Shown here: one piece after another, positions 8,434 through 16,118 of the stretch
How the letters are laid out: each line of letters opens with the position of its first letter
Position numbering within the stretch: the stretch's first letter is position 1
NCBI GenBank assembly: GCA_001802645.1
Contig: MGZJ01000041.1
Location: forward strand, 37,893-75,458
Origin: Geobacteraceae bacterium GWC2_53_11
Lineage (GTDB): Bacteria; Desulfobacterota; Desulfuromonadia; Geobacterales; Pseudopelobacteraceae
Length of the DNA stretch: 37,566 bases
Reading direction: 5' to 3'
Notes under the pieces: generated by a model
Seen by the model: only the letters and a program-made list of their open reading frames with translations
Databases searched by the model: none
Told to the model about the DNA's origin: nothing
Translations under genes and position numbers: made by a program

Positions 8434-8886
8434 TTACCTCAAACATTTCTCCATCAAAACCGCATCATCCCTGCCTTCATAATACTTTTCCCGCACGCCG
8501 GTCCGGACAAAACCGCACCGCTCATACAGGGTAATGGCCGAACTGTTGGTGGAGCGTACTTCAAGAGCCAGCACTTCGGCTTTCTTTTCCCGCGCCACCG
8601 CCACCGCATGGTCCATCAGCAACTGCGCAATGCCCTTCCCCCGCTGCTGCGGTGCCACGGCAATATCCAGTATCTGCGCCTCCTCAAACAGCGACATCAG
8701 GCATACATAGCCGACGATGCTGCCACTGGACTCGGCAACAAACGGGAACGAATGGGGCGCGGCCATTTCGTGTTCAAAATGTTCACGCTGCCACGGCACG
8801 GAAAACGAAGCCTGCTCGATATTCAGGATGGCGTCGAGGTCAGCTGGCGCCATGGGGCGGATGACTATTCCGGATGGTATGGACAT
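8434..8886 (-). CDS. rimI: Ribosomal protein S18-alanine N-acetyltransferase
   Basis: GNAT-family acetyltransferase of 150 residues that acetylates the N-terminal alanine of ribosomal protein S18. The acetyl-CoA loop is VAPQQRGKGIAQLLMDHA, preceded by EEAQILDIAV and followed by LALEVRSTNSSAITLYERCGF, the usual RimI signature. The start region has only a weak ribosome binding site. It is divergent from the EndoQ-like gene. A closely related GNAT of other specificity is possible, but the motif spacing favours RimI. Confidence 0.9.
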   Translation of the reverse strand: MSIPSGIVIRPMAPADLDAILNIEQASFSVPWQREHFEHEMAAPHSFPFVAESSGSIVGYVCLMSLFEEAQILDIAVAPQQRGKGIAQLLMDHAVAVAREKKAEVLALEVRSTNSSAITLYERCGFVRTGVREKYYEGRDDAVLMEKCLR

Positions 8887-8950
8887 GACTCGGCATGATA
8901 TGCAAGCGCGGAGCTCTTGTAAACGGTTTTCAGACCATTCACGTCAGTTT

Positions 8951-8959
8951 GTGGTATAG
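8951..8959 (+). promoter_or_regulatory. Extended -10 promoter for the EndoQ-like gene
   Basis: TGG-TATAGT fits an extended -10 element about 44 bp before the ATG of the downstream gene. No good -35 is present at 17 bp spacing, which is acceptable for the extended class. Predicted by eye only. Confidence 0.4.
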
Positions 8960-9002
8960 TTCGAGCCCTCAAAAATATCGCAAGGAAACCGGAACTGTAA
9001 CC

Positions 9003-10277
9003 ATGAACTACATCGCCGATCTGCACATCCACTCCCCCTTCTCCCGGGCCACCAGCAAAGGCAGCACCCTGAGCGGACTGGCATCCTGGGCCCGCATCAA
9101 GGGCATCCAGGTCGTCGGCACCGGCGACTTCACGCATCCCGGCTGGCTGAACTGCCTGAAAGACGAGCTGACACCGGCCGAACCCGGCCTGTTCCGGCTG
9201 AAGGACGAAACGAGGCTGACCTCACCCCTGCCGGGGGTGGCGCTGCCGAAGGGCCCGGTCCGCTTCCTCCTGACCGCCGAGGTGAGCAGCATCTACAAAC
9301 GCCACGGCCAGGTGCGCAAAGTCCACAACCTCCTCTACGTCCCGGATTTCGGCTCCGCCGAACGGATCAACGCGAAACTCGCCGCCATCGGCAATATCAC
9401 GTCGGACGGCAGGCCGATCCTCGGCCTCGACAGCCGTGACCTGCTGGAGATCCTGCTGGAGCAGGCGCCGGAAGGGTTCCTCGTGCCGGCCCACATCTGG
9501 ACCCCCTGGTTTTCCCTGTTCGGCTCCCGTTCCGGCTTCGACGCCATCGAGGAATGTTACGGCGACCTGACCCCGCACGTGTTCGCCCTGGAAACCGGGC
9601 TCTCCTCCGACCCGGAGATGAACCGGCTTATCTCAGCCCTCGACCGCTTCGCCCTCATCTCCAATTCCGACTGCCACTCCCCCCAGAAGCTCGGCCGCGA
9701 GGCGAACCTCTTCGACACGGAACTGAATTTTCATGCCCTCCGCGACGCCATCAGAGGGAACCGGCGCGAAACCTTTCGCGGCACCGTCGAGTTCTTTCCG
9801 GAAGAGGGAAAGTACCATTTCGACGGCCACCGCGCCTGCAACGTCTGCCTCGATCCCCATGAAACGCGGCGACTCGGCCTCCTCTGCCCGGCCTGCGGCA
9901 GGCCGCTCACCGTCGGGGTCCACCACCGGGTCATGGACCTGGCCGACCGGGACGCGCCGCTCTTTGGGCCGGACACGCCTCTCGTCCACAGCCTCATCCC
10001 GCTCCCGGAACTGCTGAGTGAACTGCTCGGCGTCGGGCCTGCCTCAAAAAAAGTCATGCTCCGGTATGCCAGCGTCATCGCCCGCTTCGGCTCCGAATTA
10101 AACCTGTTTCTGCAAACTCCGCTCGACGAAATCGCCTCCCATGCTCCGCTTCTGGGCGAGGCGGTCAAACGCGTCCGCGAAGGCCGGGTAATCCGCCAGC
10201 CCGGCTACGACGGCGAATTCGGGATCATCACCGTCTTCGAAGCCGGGGAAATTCACTACTACCCGCCCCTCATCTGA
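9003..10277 (+). CDS. Endonuclease Q-like PHP-domain protein
   Basis: 424 residues, the same size as archaeal endonuclease Q, which nicks DNA 5' of deaminated bases (uracil, hypoxanthine) and abasic sites. The N-terminal PHP metal-binding motif is DLHIHSPFS (H8, H10), with GTGDFTHPG (39-47), HIW near 164-166, and SNSDCHSP (D223, H225). A four-cysteine zinc site follows: C279, C282, C295, C298. The tail has a helix-hairpin-helix-like LLGVGPASKKVMLRYASV. I chose the ATG at 9003 because the PHP motif starts at once and GGAAACC precedes it; a longer frame adds 36 unrelated residues. Divergent from rimI and on its own promoter. Function is by homology. Confidence 0.87.
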   Translation: MNYIADLHIHSPFSRATSKGSTLSGLASWARIKGIQVVGTGDFTHPGWLNCLKDELTPAEPGLFRLKDETRLTSPLPGVALPKGPVRFLLTAEVSSIYKRHGQVRKVHNLLYVPDFGSAERINAKLAAIGNITSDGRPILGLDSRDLLEILLEQAPEGFLVPAHIWTPWFSLFGSRSGFDAIEECYGDLTPHVFALETGLSSDPEMNRLISALDRFALISNSDCHSPQKLGREANLFDTELNFHALRDAIRGNRRETFRGTVEFFPEEGKYHFDGHRACNVCLDPHETRRLGLLCPACGRPLTVGVHHRVMDLADRDAPLFGPDTPLVHSLIPLPELLSELLGVGPASKKVMLRYASVIARFGSELNLFLQTPLDEIASHAPLLGEAVKRVREGRVIRQPGYDGEFGIITVFEAGEIHYYPPLI

Positions 10278-10328
10278 ACCGTTTTTCCCTCCCGCTTCAA
10301 CCGAAGTCATTCTCTCTTTATGTAAACA

Positions 10329-10356
10329 TTGACAGCATACATATTATCTGCATAAT
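10329..10356 (+). promoter_or_regulatory. Promoter of the marR-efflux operon with overlapping operator
   Basis: TTGACA (10329-10334), a 16-bp spacer and CATAAT (10351-10356) form a near-consensus sigma-70 promoter about 32 bp before the marR start. The -10 lies in the palindrome ATTAT-CTGC-ATAAT, a plausible binding site for the MarR product, implying autoregulation of the whole efflux operon. Confidence 0.7.
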
Positions 10357-10387
10357 GACAATATCCCTGCATACGAAGGACGCACCT

Positions 10388-10831
10388 ATGTACGACATCG
10401 AAAACAGCATCGGATTCCTGCTTGCCAAGGCGTACCAGCGGGCTTGGGCCGTCATGAAGGAAGAGATCGAACCGTATGACCTCACCCCGCCGCAGTTCGC
10501 CCTGCTCTCGTTTCTCTGGCAGCAAGATGGCTTGACCCAGGTTGAATTGTCCGACAAGGGGCAGATCGACCGTTCCACGGTCGGCGGACTCATCGATCGA
10601 CTGGAGAGAGGCGGCCTGTTGGAGCGCCGTCAGCACCCGCAGGACCGCCGGGCGCACCTGATATTCCTTACCGAACATGGCAAGGCGATGGAGGACACCC
10701 TCTCCGCCTGTGCCGAGCGCTCTCTGAAACGCATTACCACGGGACTCAGCGAAGACGAGATCAAAGAGTTCAGACGGATGCTCAATATTTTGCGGGGAGA
10801 GAGGAGAGTCTATGAAATTCCTTCATGTTAG
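10388..10831 (+). CDS. MarR-family transcriptional regulator
   Basis: 147-residue winged-helix dimer regulator, probably the repressor of the efflux operon it leads. The MarR signature DKGQIDRSTVGGLIDRLERGGLLERRQHPQDRR at about 57-90 covers recognition helix and wing. I chose the ATG at 10388 because AAGGA lies a few bases upstream and the preceding promoter fits; the upstream in-frame ATG falls inside the promoter region. The 3' end overlaps the TolC-like gene by 20 bp. The ligand is probably a substrate of the pump, but cannot be read from sequence. Confidence 0.93.
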   Translation: MYDIENSIGFLLAKAYQRAWAVMKEEIEPYDLTPPQFALLSFLWQQDGLTQVELSDKGQIDRSTVGGLIDRLERGGLLERRQHPQDRRAHLIFLTEHGKAMEDTLSACAERSLKRITTGLSEDEIKEFRRMLNILRGERRVYEIPSC

Positions 10832-12074
10832 CCTCATAGCTGTTGTCTGCCTCGGCATGTCGGTTCCTTCCTGGGGGGCGACGCTTTCCCTGAATGATTG
10901 CCTGCAAAAGGCGCGCGACAACAATCCGGTGCTGAAAAGCAGCAACTGGGACAGCCGGATCGCCGAAGAAAACAGCCGGTTGGCCACGGTAGCGCGCTAT
11001 CCACGCCTCGACGCCCAGGCCGGTTACACCATGCAGTTGGAACCCCAGGCGGTAAAACTGGGAGGTGTCACGGCGGAAACCCAGGAACCGAACTTTGCCT
11101 TTGCCGGCATAGCCGCCACCTACACGCTCTATGATTTCGGACGGCGCGACGCCAGGATCCGGCAGTCCACCGCCGTTGCCGGGGCAACCGGGCAGGAGTT
11201 CATGGCGGGCAGCGGCGACGTCGCCCTGCAGGTCATCGAAGCGTACTACCGGATTCTGGAAGCGGACAGGAACGTTCAGGCGGCGGCTGAAGAGGTCGTG
11301 CAGATAACCGAGCATCGCCGGGCCGCCCAGGTATTCTTCGAAGAGGGTGTGGTAACCCGAAACGACGTATTGCAGGCAGATGTGCGGCTCGCATCGGCAA
11401 AACAGAAGCTGATGGCCGCCACCAACCGCCGGGAGAATTCCTGGCTGCTGCTCAACTTCCTCACCGGCAGTAACGCCGCATTCCGGGGCGAACTTGAAGA
11501 GACGGCAGCGCTGACCGTGCCTCCGGCGGGTGAAGATACCCCGGACAACCGCCACGACCTCAAGGCCCAGAAGCAGATGCTCGAAGCGCGCGAGTTTACA
11601 GTCCAGGAAAATCGCGAGAACTATATCCCGGAAATCTACACCCGCCTCGGCATGGATTACGTCCAGAACGACAAGGTGCGCGAGCAGGCGATCTATTCCG
11701 CCACCCTCGGCATCCGCGTCAACCTGTTCGACGGCTTTGCCGCCCAGGCGTCGCGGGAAAGAGCGGTAAAACAGCGCTCGAAGCAACAGGACCTCCTCAG
11801 GCTGGCCGAACAGCGTGCCCGGCTGGAAATAGCCACCGCCCGCAACGACGCCGCTACGGCACACGAGCGGATCACCGTCACGGAAACTGCGATCCGCCAG
11901 AGCGAGGAGAACCTGCGCATCAACAAGGAGCGTTATCAGGAGCGGGTCGGCATCGCCTCCGAAGTGCTGGACGCCCAGACGCTGGTCACCCAGGCAAAAA
12001 CCGAGTATTACCGGGCGCTCTACGACTACCAGACCGCTTCGGCGCGCCTGCAGAACGCCCGCGGGGAATTGTAA
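10812..12074 (+). CDS. TolC-family outer-membrane efflux channel
   Basis: 420 residues with a signal peptide (about 1-22, ending VPSWGA). Two outer-membrane efflux protein repeats follow, with long helical tunnel segments. Conserved pieces include SLNDCLQKARDNNP at the mature start and a C-terminal ERYQERVGIASEVLDAQTLVTQAK with the repeat-end YRALYDYQTASARLQ. It forms the outer-membrane exit duct for the adaptor and pump encoded next. It is coupled to marR by overlap. Downstream, the junction to the adaptor gene is interrupted by a 200-bp palindromic element. Confidence 0.93.
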   Translation: MKFLHVSLIAVVCLGMSVPSWGATLSLNDCLQKARDNNPVLKSSNWDSRIAEENSRLATVARYPRLDAQAGYTMQLEPQAVKLGGVTAETQEPNFAFAGIAATYTLYDFGRRDARIRQSTAVAGATGQEFMAGSGDVALQVIEAYYRILEADRNVQAAAEEVVQITEHRRAAQVFFEEGVVTRNDVLQADVRLASAKQKLMAATNRRENSWLLLNFLTGSNAAFRGELEETAALTVPPAGEDTPDNRHDLKAQKQMLEAREFTVQENRENYIPEIYTRLGMDYVQNDKVREQAIYSATLGIRVNLFDGFAAQASRERAVKQRSKQQDLLRLAEQRARLEIATARNDAATAHERITVTETAIRQSEENLRINKERYQERVGIASEVLDAQTLVTQAKTEYYRALYDYQTASARLQNARGEL

Positions 12075-12079
12075 AACTA

Positions 12080-12314
12080 TTATTCAAATGGAGGATTGTC
12101 CGTAGATAATTGCAAGCCATGAGAAGTATGTTTTTAGCCCCCCTCCTGTTTTTAAGGAGGGGCTGGGGGTGGTCAGGTTTTGGCTTTTGACTTCGCTTTT
12201 TATCCTTATAGATTAATGAAAATCAAATGCAACCACCCCTAACCCCTCCTTGAAAGGAAGGAGGGGGACAAAATGCAAAAACCAAACCGGACAAAGCTTA
12301 TTCAAATGGAGGAT
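12080..12314. mobile_element. Palindromic MITE-like insertion flanked by 17-bp direct repeats
   Basis: TTATTCAAATGGAGGAT occurs at 12080-12096 and again at 12298-12314. The second copy is the adaptor gene's leader and ribosome binding site; the first lies just after the tolC stop. Between them, the ends carry TTGTCCG (12096-12102) and its inverse CGGACAA (12288-12294), and the interior holds paired C/G-rich palindromes (12137-12175 and 12231-12268). Removing one repeat plus the insert restores a normal gap of about 24 bp between the two genes. This fits insertion with duplication of the target; 17 bp is longer than most transposon target duplications. Confidence 0.65.
12137..12268. repeat. 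C/G-rich paired palindrome, copy 3
   Basis: Unit 12137-12175 reads GCCCCCCTCCT, a short T-rich loop, AAGGAGGGG and GGGGGTGGTC. Unit 12231-12268 is its inverted copy (AACCACCCC, AACCCCTCCTT, AAGGAGGGGG). The spacer is about 55 bp of AT-rich DNA. Same family as copies at 1447 and 4182, here inside the direct-repeat-flanked insertion. Confidence 0.75.
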
Positions 12315-12316
12315 AT

Positions 12317-13429
12317 ATGGCAGCAGAAACACCAGCAACGGAGCCGCAAGCGTCCCAGGAAAACCGTCCGGCGGAATCCGCGCCAAAGCAGAAAGGGAGC
12401 AAGAAAACCAAAGGTCTGATTATCCTGCTGACAGTCTTCATCGTCGTGGGGGTATTCGGCCTCAGGTGGCTCATATCCAGCAGGTCCAACATCGAGACCG
12501 ACAACGCCTTTATCGAGGCCCGGATCGTACAGGTATCATCCAAGGTATCCGGCACCGTGGCCCGGGTTCTGGTGGCCGACAACCAGTTCGTCAGAAAAGG
12601 CGACCTGCTGCTTGAGATCGACGGGCGGGACTACCAGGTAAAGATTGCCAAAGCAACCGCCGACGTCGGTATTGCTGAGAATGAGAGCGGCGGCGAACTA
12701 ATGAAGGTAGAAGTAGCCCGTGCGGCGCTGCAGTCGGCAAAAGCCCGTTACGACCAGGCCGTGCAGGATCAGAAACGGGGTGAAAAACTGTTCAGCCGCG
12801 ACGTCCTTCCCAAAGAGCAACTGGATCGGCTGACCACCGCCCGGCGCGTCAGTGAAGCCCAGCTGAAAGAGGAAGAGGAAGCGCTCAAACGCGCCCAGGC
12901 GGAAGCAGGCCAGGCAGGAAAGAGCGGCAACAAGGCCAGGATTCTTCAGCGAAAGGCTCAACTGGACGAGGCGGAACTGCAGCTGTCATACACAAAAACA
13001 TACGCCCCCCGGGACGGCTACATCACCCGCAAATCGATCGAAGCCGGCGTCAACATCCAGGCCGGCCAGCCGCTGATGGCGCTGGTACCGCTGCAGGAGG
13101 CCTGGATTACCGCCAACTACAAGGAGCGCCAGATCACCTATTTGAAACCGGGGCAGAAGGTGGAGTTCACCGTTGACGCCTACCCCGGCAAAACGTTTCA
13201 AGGCACGGTTGACAGCATCATGGCCGGTACCGGTGCAGCCTTCTCCCTGCTCCCCCCCGAAAACGCCTCCGGCAACTACGTCAAGGTCGTCCAGCGGGTG
13301 CCGGTCAAGATCACCATCGACAAAAACTCCGACCCGGAGCGCCTGCTGCGCGTCGGAATGAGCGTCATTCCGGTTATCAAAACCGGCAGATCCAGTGGCG
13401 ATGTGCTCAAGGAATTGAGTCCGTTTTAA
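12317..13429 (+). CDS. EmrA/HlyD-type membrane fusion protein
   Basis: 370-residue periplasmic adaptor that joins the inner-membrane pump to the TolC-like channel. A cytoplasmic tail precedes one transmembrane helix (about 35-53, GLIILLTVFIVVGVFGL). Then come a lipoyl-like half (IETDNAFIEARIVQVSSKVSGTV), a coiled coil (about 110-220, rich in A, E, K, Q), and the second lipoyl half and beta-barrel (YVKVVQRVPVKITI). GGAGGAT precedes the ATG and is part of the 17-bp duplicated repeat. The stop codon is followed directly by the MFS pump ATG. Confidence 0.93.
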   Translation: MAAETPATEPQASQENRPAESAPKQKGSKKTKGLIILLTVFIVVGVFGLRWLISSRSNIETDNAFIEARIVQVSSKVSGTVARVLVADNQFVRKGDLLLEIDGRDYQVKIAKATADVGIAENESGGELMKVEVARAALQSAKARYDQAVQDQKRGEKLFSRDVLPKEQLDRLTTARRVSEAQLKEEEEALKRAQAEAGQAGKSGNKARILQRKAQLDEAELQLSYTKTYAPRDGYITRKSIEAGVNIQAGQPLMALVPLQEAWITANYKERQITYLKPGQKVEFTVDAYPGKTFQGTVDSIMAGTGAAFSLLPPENASGNYVKVVQRVPVKITIDKNSDPERLLRVGMSVIPVIKTGRSSGDVLKELSPF

Positions 13430-14983
13430 ATGAGTGACGAAAAAACCATAAATAAATGGCTGATCACCATCACCGTCATGCTCCCCGCCATCATGGAGAT
13501 CATCGACACCTCGGTCGCCAATGTCGCCCTGCCGCACATGCAGGGGAGCCTCAACGCCGGGACCGATGAAGTCACCTGGGTGCTGACCTCCTACCTCGTG
13601 GCCAATGCCGTGGTGCTCCCCATGACCGGCTGGCTGTCGCGGGTGTTTGGCCGCAAGCGTTTCCTGATGACCTGTATCGTGCTGTTCACGCTGGCATCCC
13701 TGCTCTGCGGCGCCGCGCCCAACCTGGCCACGCTGATCTTCTTCCGCGTCCTGCAAGGAGCGGCGGGCGGGGCATTGATTCCGATCAGCCAGGCGATCCT
13801 GATGGAGACATTCCCCCCCAACCAGCGCGGCATGGCCATGGCCATCTTCGGGATCGGCGCCATGTTCGGCCCGATCGTCGGCCCGGCTCTCGGCGGCTGG
13901 ATCACCGACAACATGAGCTGGCGCTGGATCTTCTACATCAACCTCCCGATAGGCGTCATCGCCATGATCATGTGCGCCTTTTTCATTTTTGATCCGGATT
14001 ACCTACGCAAAAAGGCCGAAACGTTCAAGATCGACTATTGGGGGCTGTTCCTGCTGGTGGTGAGCATGGGGGCGCTGCAGATCGTGCTGGACAAGGGGCA
14101 ACAGGAGGATTGGTACAATTCATCGTTCATCATCGGCTTCAGCATCGTCACCGTCGTATCCCTGATCGCACTGATCTGGGTTGAGCTGACCCACGAACAC
14201 CCGATCATTAACCTGCGACTGTTCAAAAACGTGTCGTTCTCGGCGGGCAACCTGATCATGTTCGTGGTCGGCTTTGCCCTCTACAGCTCGATCATGCTGA
14301 TCCCGCTGTTCCTCCAGACGCTCATGGGGTATTCGGCCACCGACGCGGGCATGGTCATGGCCCCCGGCGGCGTGGCGACCCTCTTCACCATGCCGCTGGT
14401 CGGCGCGGCGCTGGCCAAGCGGGACGGCCGCAAGATCGTCTTTTTCGGGCTGCTGCTCGGCGCGACCTCCATGTTCATCATGCAGGGACTCAATCTGGAA
14501 GGGGCGTTCTGGAACTACACCTGGCCCCGCATCGTGCTCGGTTTCGGGCTGGCCATGATCTTCGTGCCGCTCACCACGGTCACGCTCGCCTCGATCTCCC
14601 GTGAAGAGATGGGCAATGCCACCGGCATGTTCAGCCTGCTGCGCAACATCGGCGGCAGCGTCGGCATTGCCGTGGCCGCCACCCTGCTGACCCGCTACCA
14701 GCAGTTTTACCAGACCTCCCTGTCGGGCCACGTCAACCCGTACAATCCGGTATGGCAGATGCGTTTCGAGAACTTGAAACAGGCGCTGATCGCCAAGGGG
14801 ATCAACGCTACCCAGGCCGACACCACGGCGCTTGGCATGATGTACGGAGTCGTCAAGCGGCAGGCGGGCGCCCTGGCCTTCAACCACATTTTCTTCATCA
14901 TCGGCCTGGCCTTCCTGGTCATAATCCCGTTCCTGTTTCTGCTCAAGCGCCCGTCACACGCCGTCGAAGGCGTAGGGCATTAA
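13430..14983 (+). CDS. DHA2-family (EmrB/QacA) MFS drug exporter
   Basis: 517 residues with about 14 predicted transmembrane helices, the size of proton-driven EmrB-type multidrug pumps. Helix 1 carries the DHA2 motif IMEIIDTSVANVALP. The loop after helix 2 has motif A (GWLSRVFGRKRF), and helix 5 has the antiporter motif C (GIGAMFGPIVGPALGGW). It starts immediately after the adaptor stop (TAAATG), so expression is coupled. With MarR, TolC-like and EmrA-like partners it forms a complete tripartite exporter. Substrates are unknown. Confidence 0.95.
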   Translation: MSDEKTINKWLITITVMLPAIMEIIDTSVANVALPHMQGSLNAGTDEVTWVLTSYLVANAVVLPMTGWLSRVFGRKRFLMTCIVLFTLASLLCGAAPNLATLIFFRVLQGAAGGALIPISQAILMETFPPNQRGMAMAIFGIGAMFGPIVGPALGGWITDNMSWRWIFYINLPIGVIAMIMCAFFIFDPDYLRKKAETFKIDYWGLFLLVVSMGALQIVLDKGQQEDWYNSSFIIGFSIVTVVSLIALIWVELTHEHPIINLRLFKNVSFSAGNLIMFVVGFALYSSIMLIPLFLQTLMGYSATDAGMVMAPGGVATLFTMPLVGAALAKRDGRKIVFFGLLLGATSMFIMQGLNLEGAFWNYTWPRIVLGFGLAMIFVPLTTVTLASISREEMGNATGMFSLLRNIGGSVGIAVAATLLTRYQQFYQTSLSGHVNPYNPVWQMRFENLKQALIAKGINATQADTTALGMMYGVVKRQAGALAFNHIFFIIGLAFLVIIPFLFLLKRPSHAVEGVGH

Positions 14984-14995
14984 CGCATCAAATTC

Positions 14996-15042
14996 ATTTT
15001 GCTAGATCGGTCTAGTGTTTTTACTAGATCGATCTAGTAAAA
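14996..15042. promoter_or_regulatory. Paired CTAGATC palindromes forming a 15-20 bp hairpin
   Basis: CTAGATCGGTCTAG (15002-15015) and the perfect palindrome ACTAGATCGATCTAGT (15023-15038) can also pair with each other as one long stem around GTTTTT. T residues lie 5' and A residues 3', the reverse of a rho-independent terminator on the plus strand. Such near-identical 14-16 bp palindromes look like operator sites of a TetR-type repressor, yet no such regulator or promoter-driven gene is adjacent. It lies between the MFS gene and a convergent lipoprotein gene. Confidence 0.45.
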
Positions 15043-15096
15043 AAACCATGGGGCCCTTGAAAAAGGAATTTTGATAATGCTTACAGCTTGCAGCGG

Positions 15097-15255
15097 TCAG
15101 TGCCCTTCATGATGTCCCCCGCGACGATCACCGCCACGGTCCCGTTCATAACCGCCACCGCGACGTCCGCCTTCTACCGGTATCAGGAGGCATGCCGACA
15201 GCGCAGAGGCTGTTAACAGCAGGATTACCAGTTTAACCAACAGTGAATTTTTCAT
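15097..15255 (-). CDS. Tiny Gly/Arg/His-rich lipoprotein
   Basis: 52 residues: a lipoprotein signal peptide ends in the lipobox LSAC (C22), leaving a 31-residue mature part rich in Gly, Arg and His (GGRRGGGYERDRGGDRR, then GHHEGH). GGAGAA lies about 6 bases before the ATG. The frame ends at a TGA complementary to 15097-15099. The His-rich tail could bind metal, but that is a guess. It sits 36 bp downstream of another small lipoprotein gene on the same strand and probably shares its transcript. Confidence 0.65.
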   Translation of the reverse strand: MKNSLLVKLVILLLTASALSACLLIPVEGGRRGGGYERDRGGDRRGGHHEGH

Positions 15256-15291
15256 GGTAAATTTCTCCTTTTTCAGATGTGCGGAGCACGA

Positions 15292-15510
15292 TCATTTTAC
15301 CGATTCCTTGATTTTTTCCCCGGCTTGCTCGACCTTATCACCGGTTTTATCGATCACTTTATTAATCTGCTGCCCGGTTTTTTCTACTGCCTTATCAATC
15401 CCCCTGCCGGTTTGCTCCATCGGACCGTCGTTTTTCTTGCAGCCGGAAACTCCGGCAAGCAGGACGCCCAACACCAGTGCTGCAACAATGTTCCTTCCGT
15501 TTTTCATCAT
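15292..15510 (-). CDS. Small lipoprotein with amphipathic 11-residue repeats
   Basis: 72 residues. The signal peptide ends in the lipobox VSGC (C24). The mature part consists of near-repeats of 11 residues (GRGIDKAVEKT, GQQINKVIDKT, GDKVEQAGEKI), which should form an amphipathic helix. It recalls entericidin-like or LEA-like small envelope proteins, but no specific family is certain. I chose the ATG at 15510 (followed by a second ATG) because GGGAG lies about 8 bases upstream; the longer frame has no signal peptide at its start. Confidence 0.75.
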   Translation of the reverse strand: MMKNGRNIVAALVLGVLLAGVSGCKKNDGPMEQTGRGIDKAVEKTGQQINKVIDKTGDKVEQAGEKIKESVK

Positions 15511-15920
15511 GTGAAATCTCCCTTTTTTAGTGGTATGTGGTTGTCCAGGCAACGCAAGTCTCCTGGTTTTGCACACCATCACCACAAGTGTACAAAGGCA
15601 ACTAACATGCCAGAGGAAACCCGGAGCCAGGCAGATGTAACAATCTGATTGTTAGGGTAAAATCAATGTACTGCGTGTGGAGAAAAGAAAAGCTATCGAC
15701 AGAATCCGTCAGGTTCAACGTATCCGTCATATTTGGCAGGAGCGTTTTGCAACTTTAGAAGTAAGTAGTTTTTTAATTGGTGAAGCCAGAGGTGCATGGT
15801 ATATTCCCGCCGGATTGATATGAGAAATTACGTATCACCTGTTTCAGAGGGATCAAGGGGAAAAAAGAGGATGCTGAATTGGAAAACAGAATATTGCCGT
15901 CTTGAACTGAGACTTGCGTG
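15511..15920. other. Intergenic stretch with no convincing gene
   Basis: The stretch becomes AT-rich towards the right. One short frame (15677-15823, plus, GTG start) would encode a basic 48-residue peptide (VEKRKAIDRIRQVQRIRHIW...); it has protein-like composition but no ribosome binding site, and I do not recognise it. It may be a gene remnant. Otherwise I see nothing before the palindrome cluster at 15922. Confidence 0.4.
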
Positions 15921-15921
15921 A

Positions 15922-16070
15922 TTCCTTATATAGGTAACATGTTACCAATATTGGGAACTTCAGTGATAAGTAAAAAAATCAGCAAAATCTACTTATATAA
16001 GGAACATGCGGGTTCCCTATATAGGCTGCTAATTCCGTATATAGGGAACAAGTACCGTATATACGGAAAC
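15922..16070. repeat. Cluster of five TATATA-centred palindromic boxes
   Basis: Boxes approximating TTCC-N-TATATA-N-GGAA occur at 15922-15937, 15990-16005, 16013-16026, 16033-16049 and 16053-16070. Box 4 (TTCCGTATATAGGGAAC) is nearest to the consensus, and box 5 contains the perfect palindrome CCGTATATACGG. A further perfect palindrome, GGTAACATGTTACC, lies at 15933-15946. Spacing is irregular, so it is neither a CRISPR nor a classical iteron array. It ends about 50 bp before an exported-protein gene and could be a multi-site operator, recombination site or replication remnant. Confidence 0.6.
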
Positions 16071-16118
16071 CCACTAATAAGATGTTGAACAGAACATATT
16101 GAAACAAGGAAAAACCGA

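Noticed and set aside
14996-15042. Ordinary terminator of the MFS gene
   Set aside because: The T run precedes and the A run follows the stem on the plus strand, the reverse of the expected order.
15677-15823. 48-codon basic peptide gene
   Set aside because: No ribosome binding site and no family; kept only as a remark in the intergenic entry.
15922-16070. CRISPR array
   Set aside because: Units are 14-18 bp, spacing is irregular and no cas gene is present.
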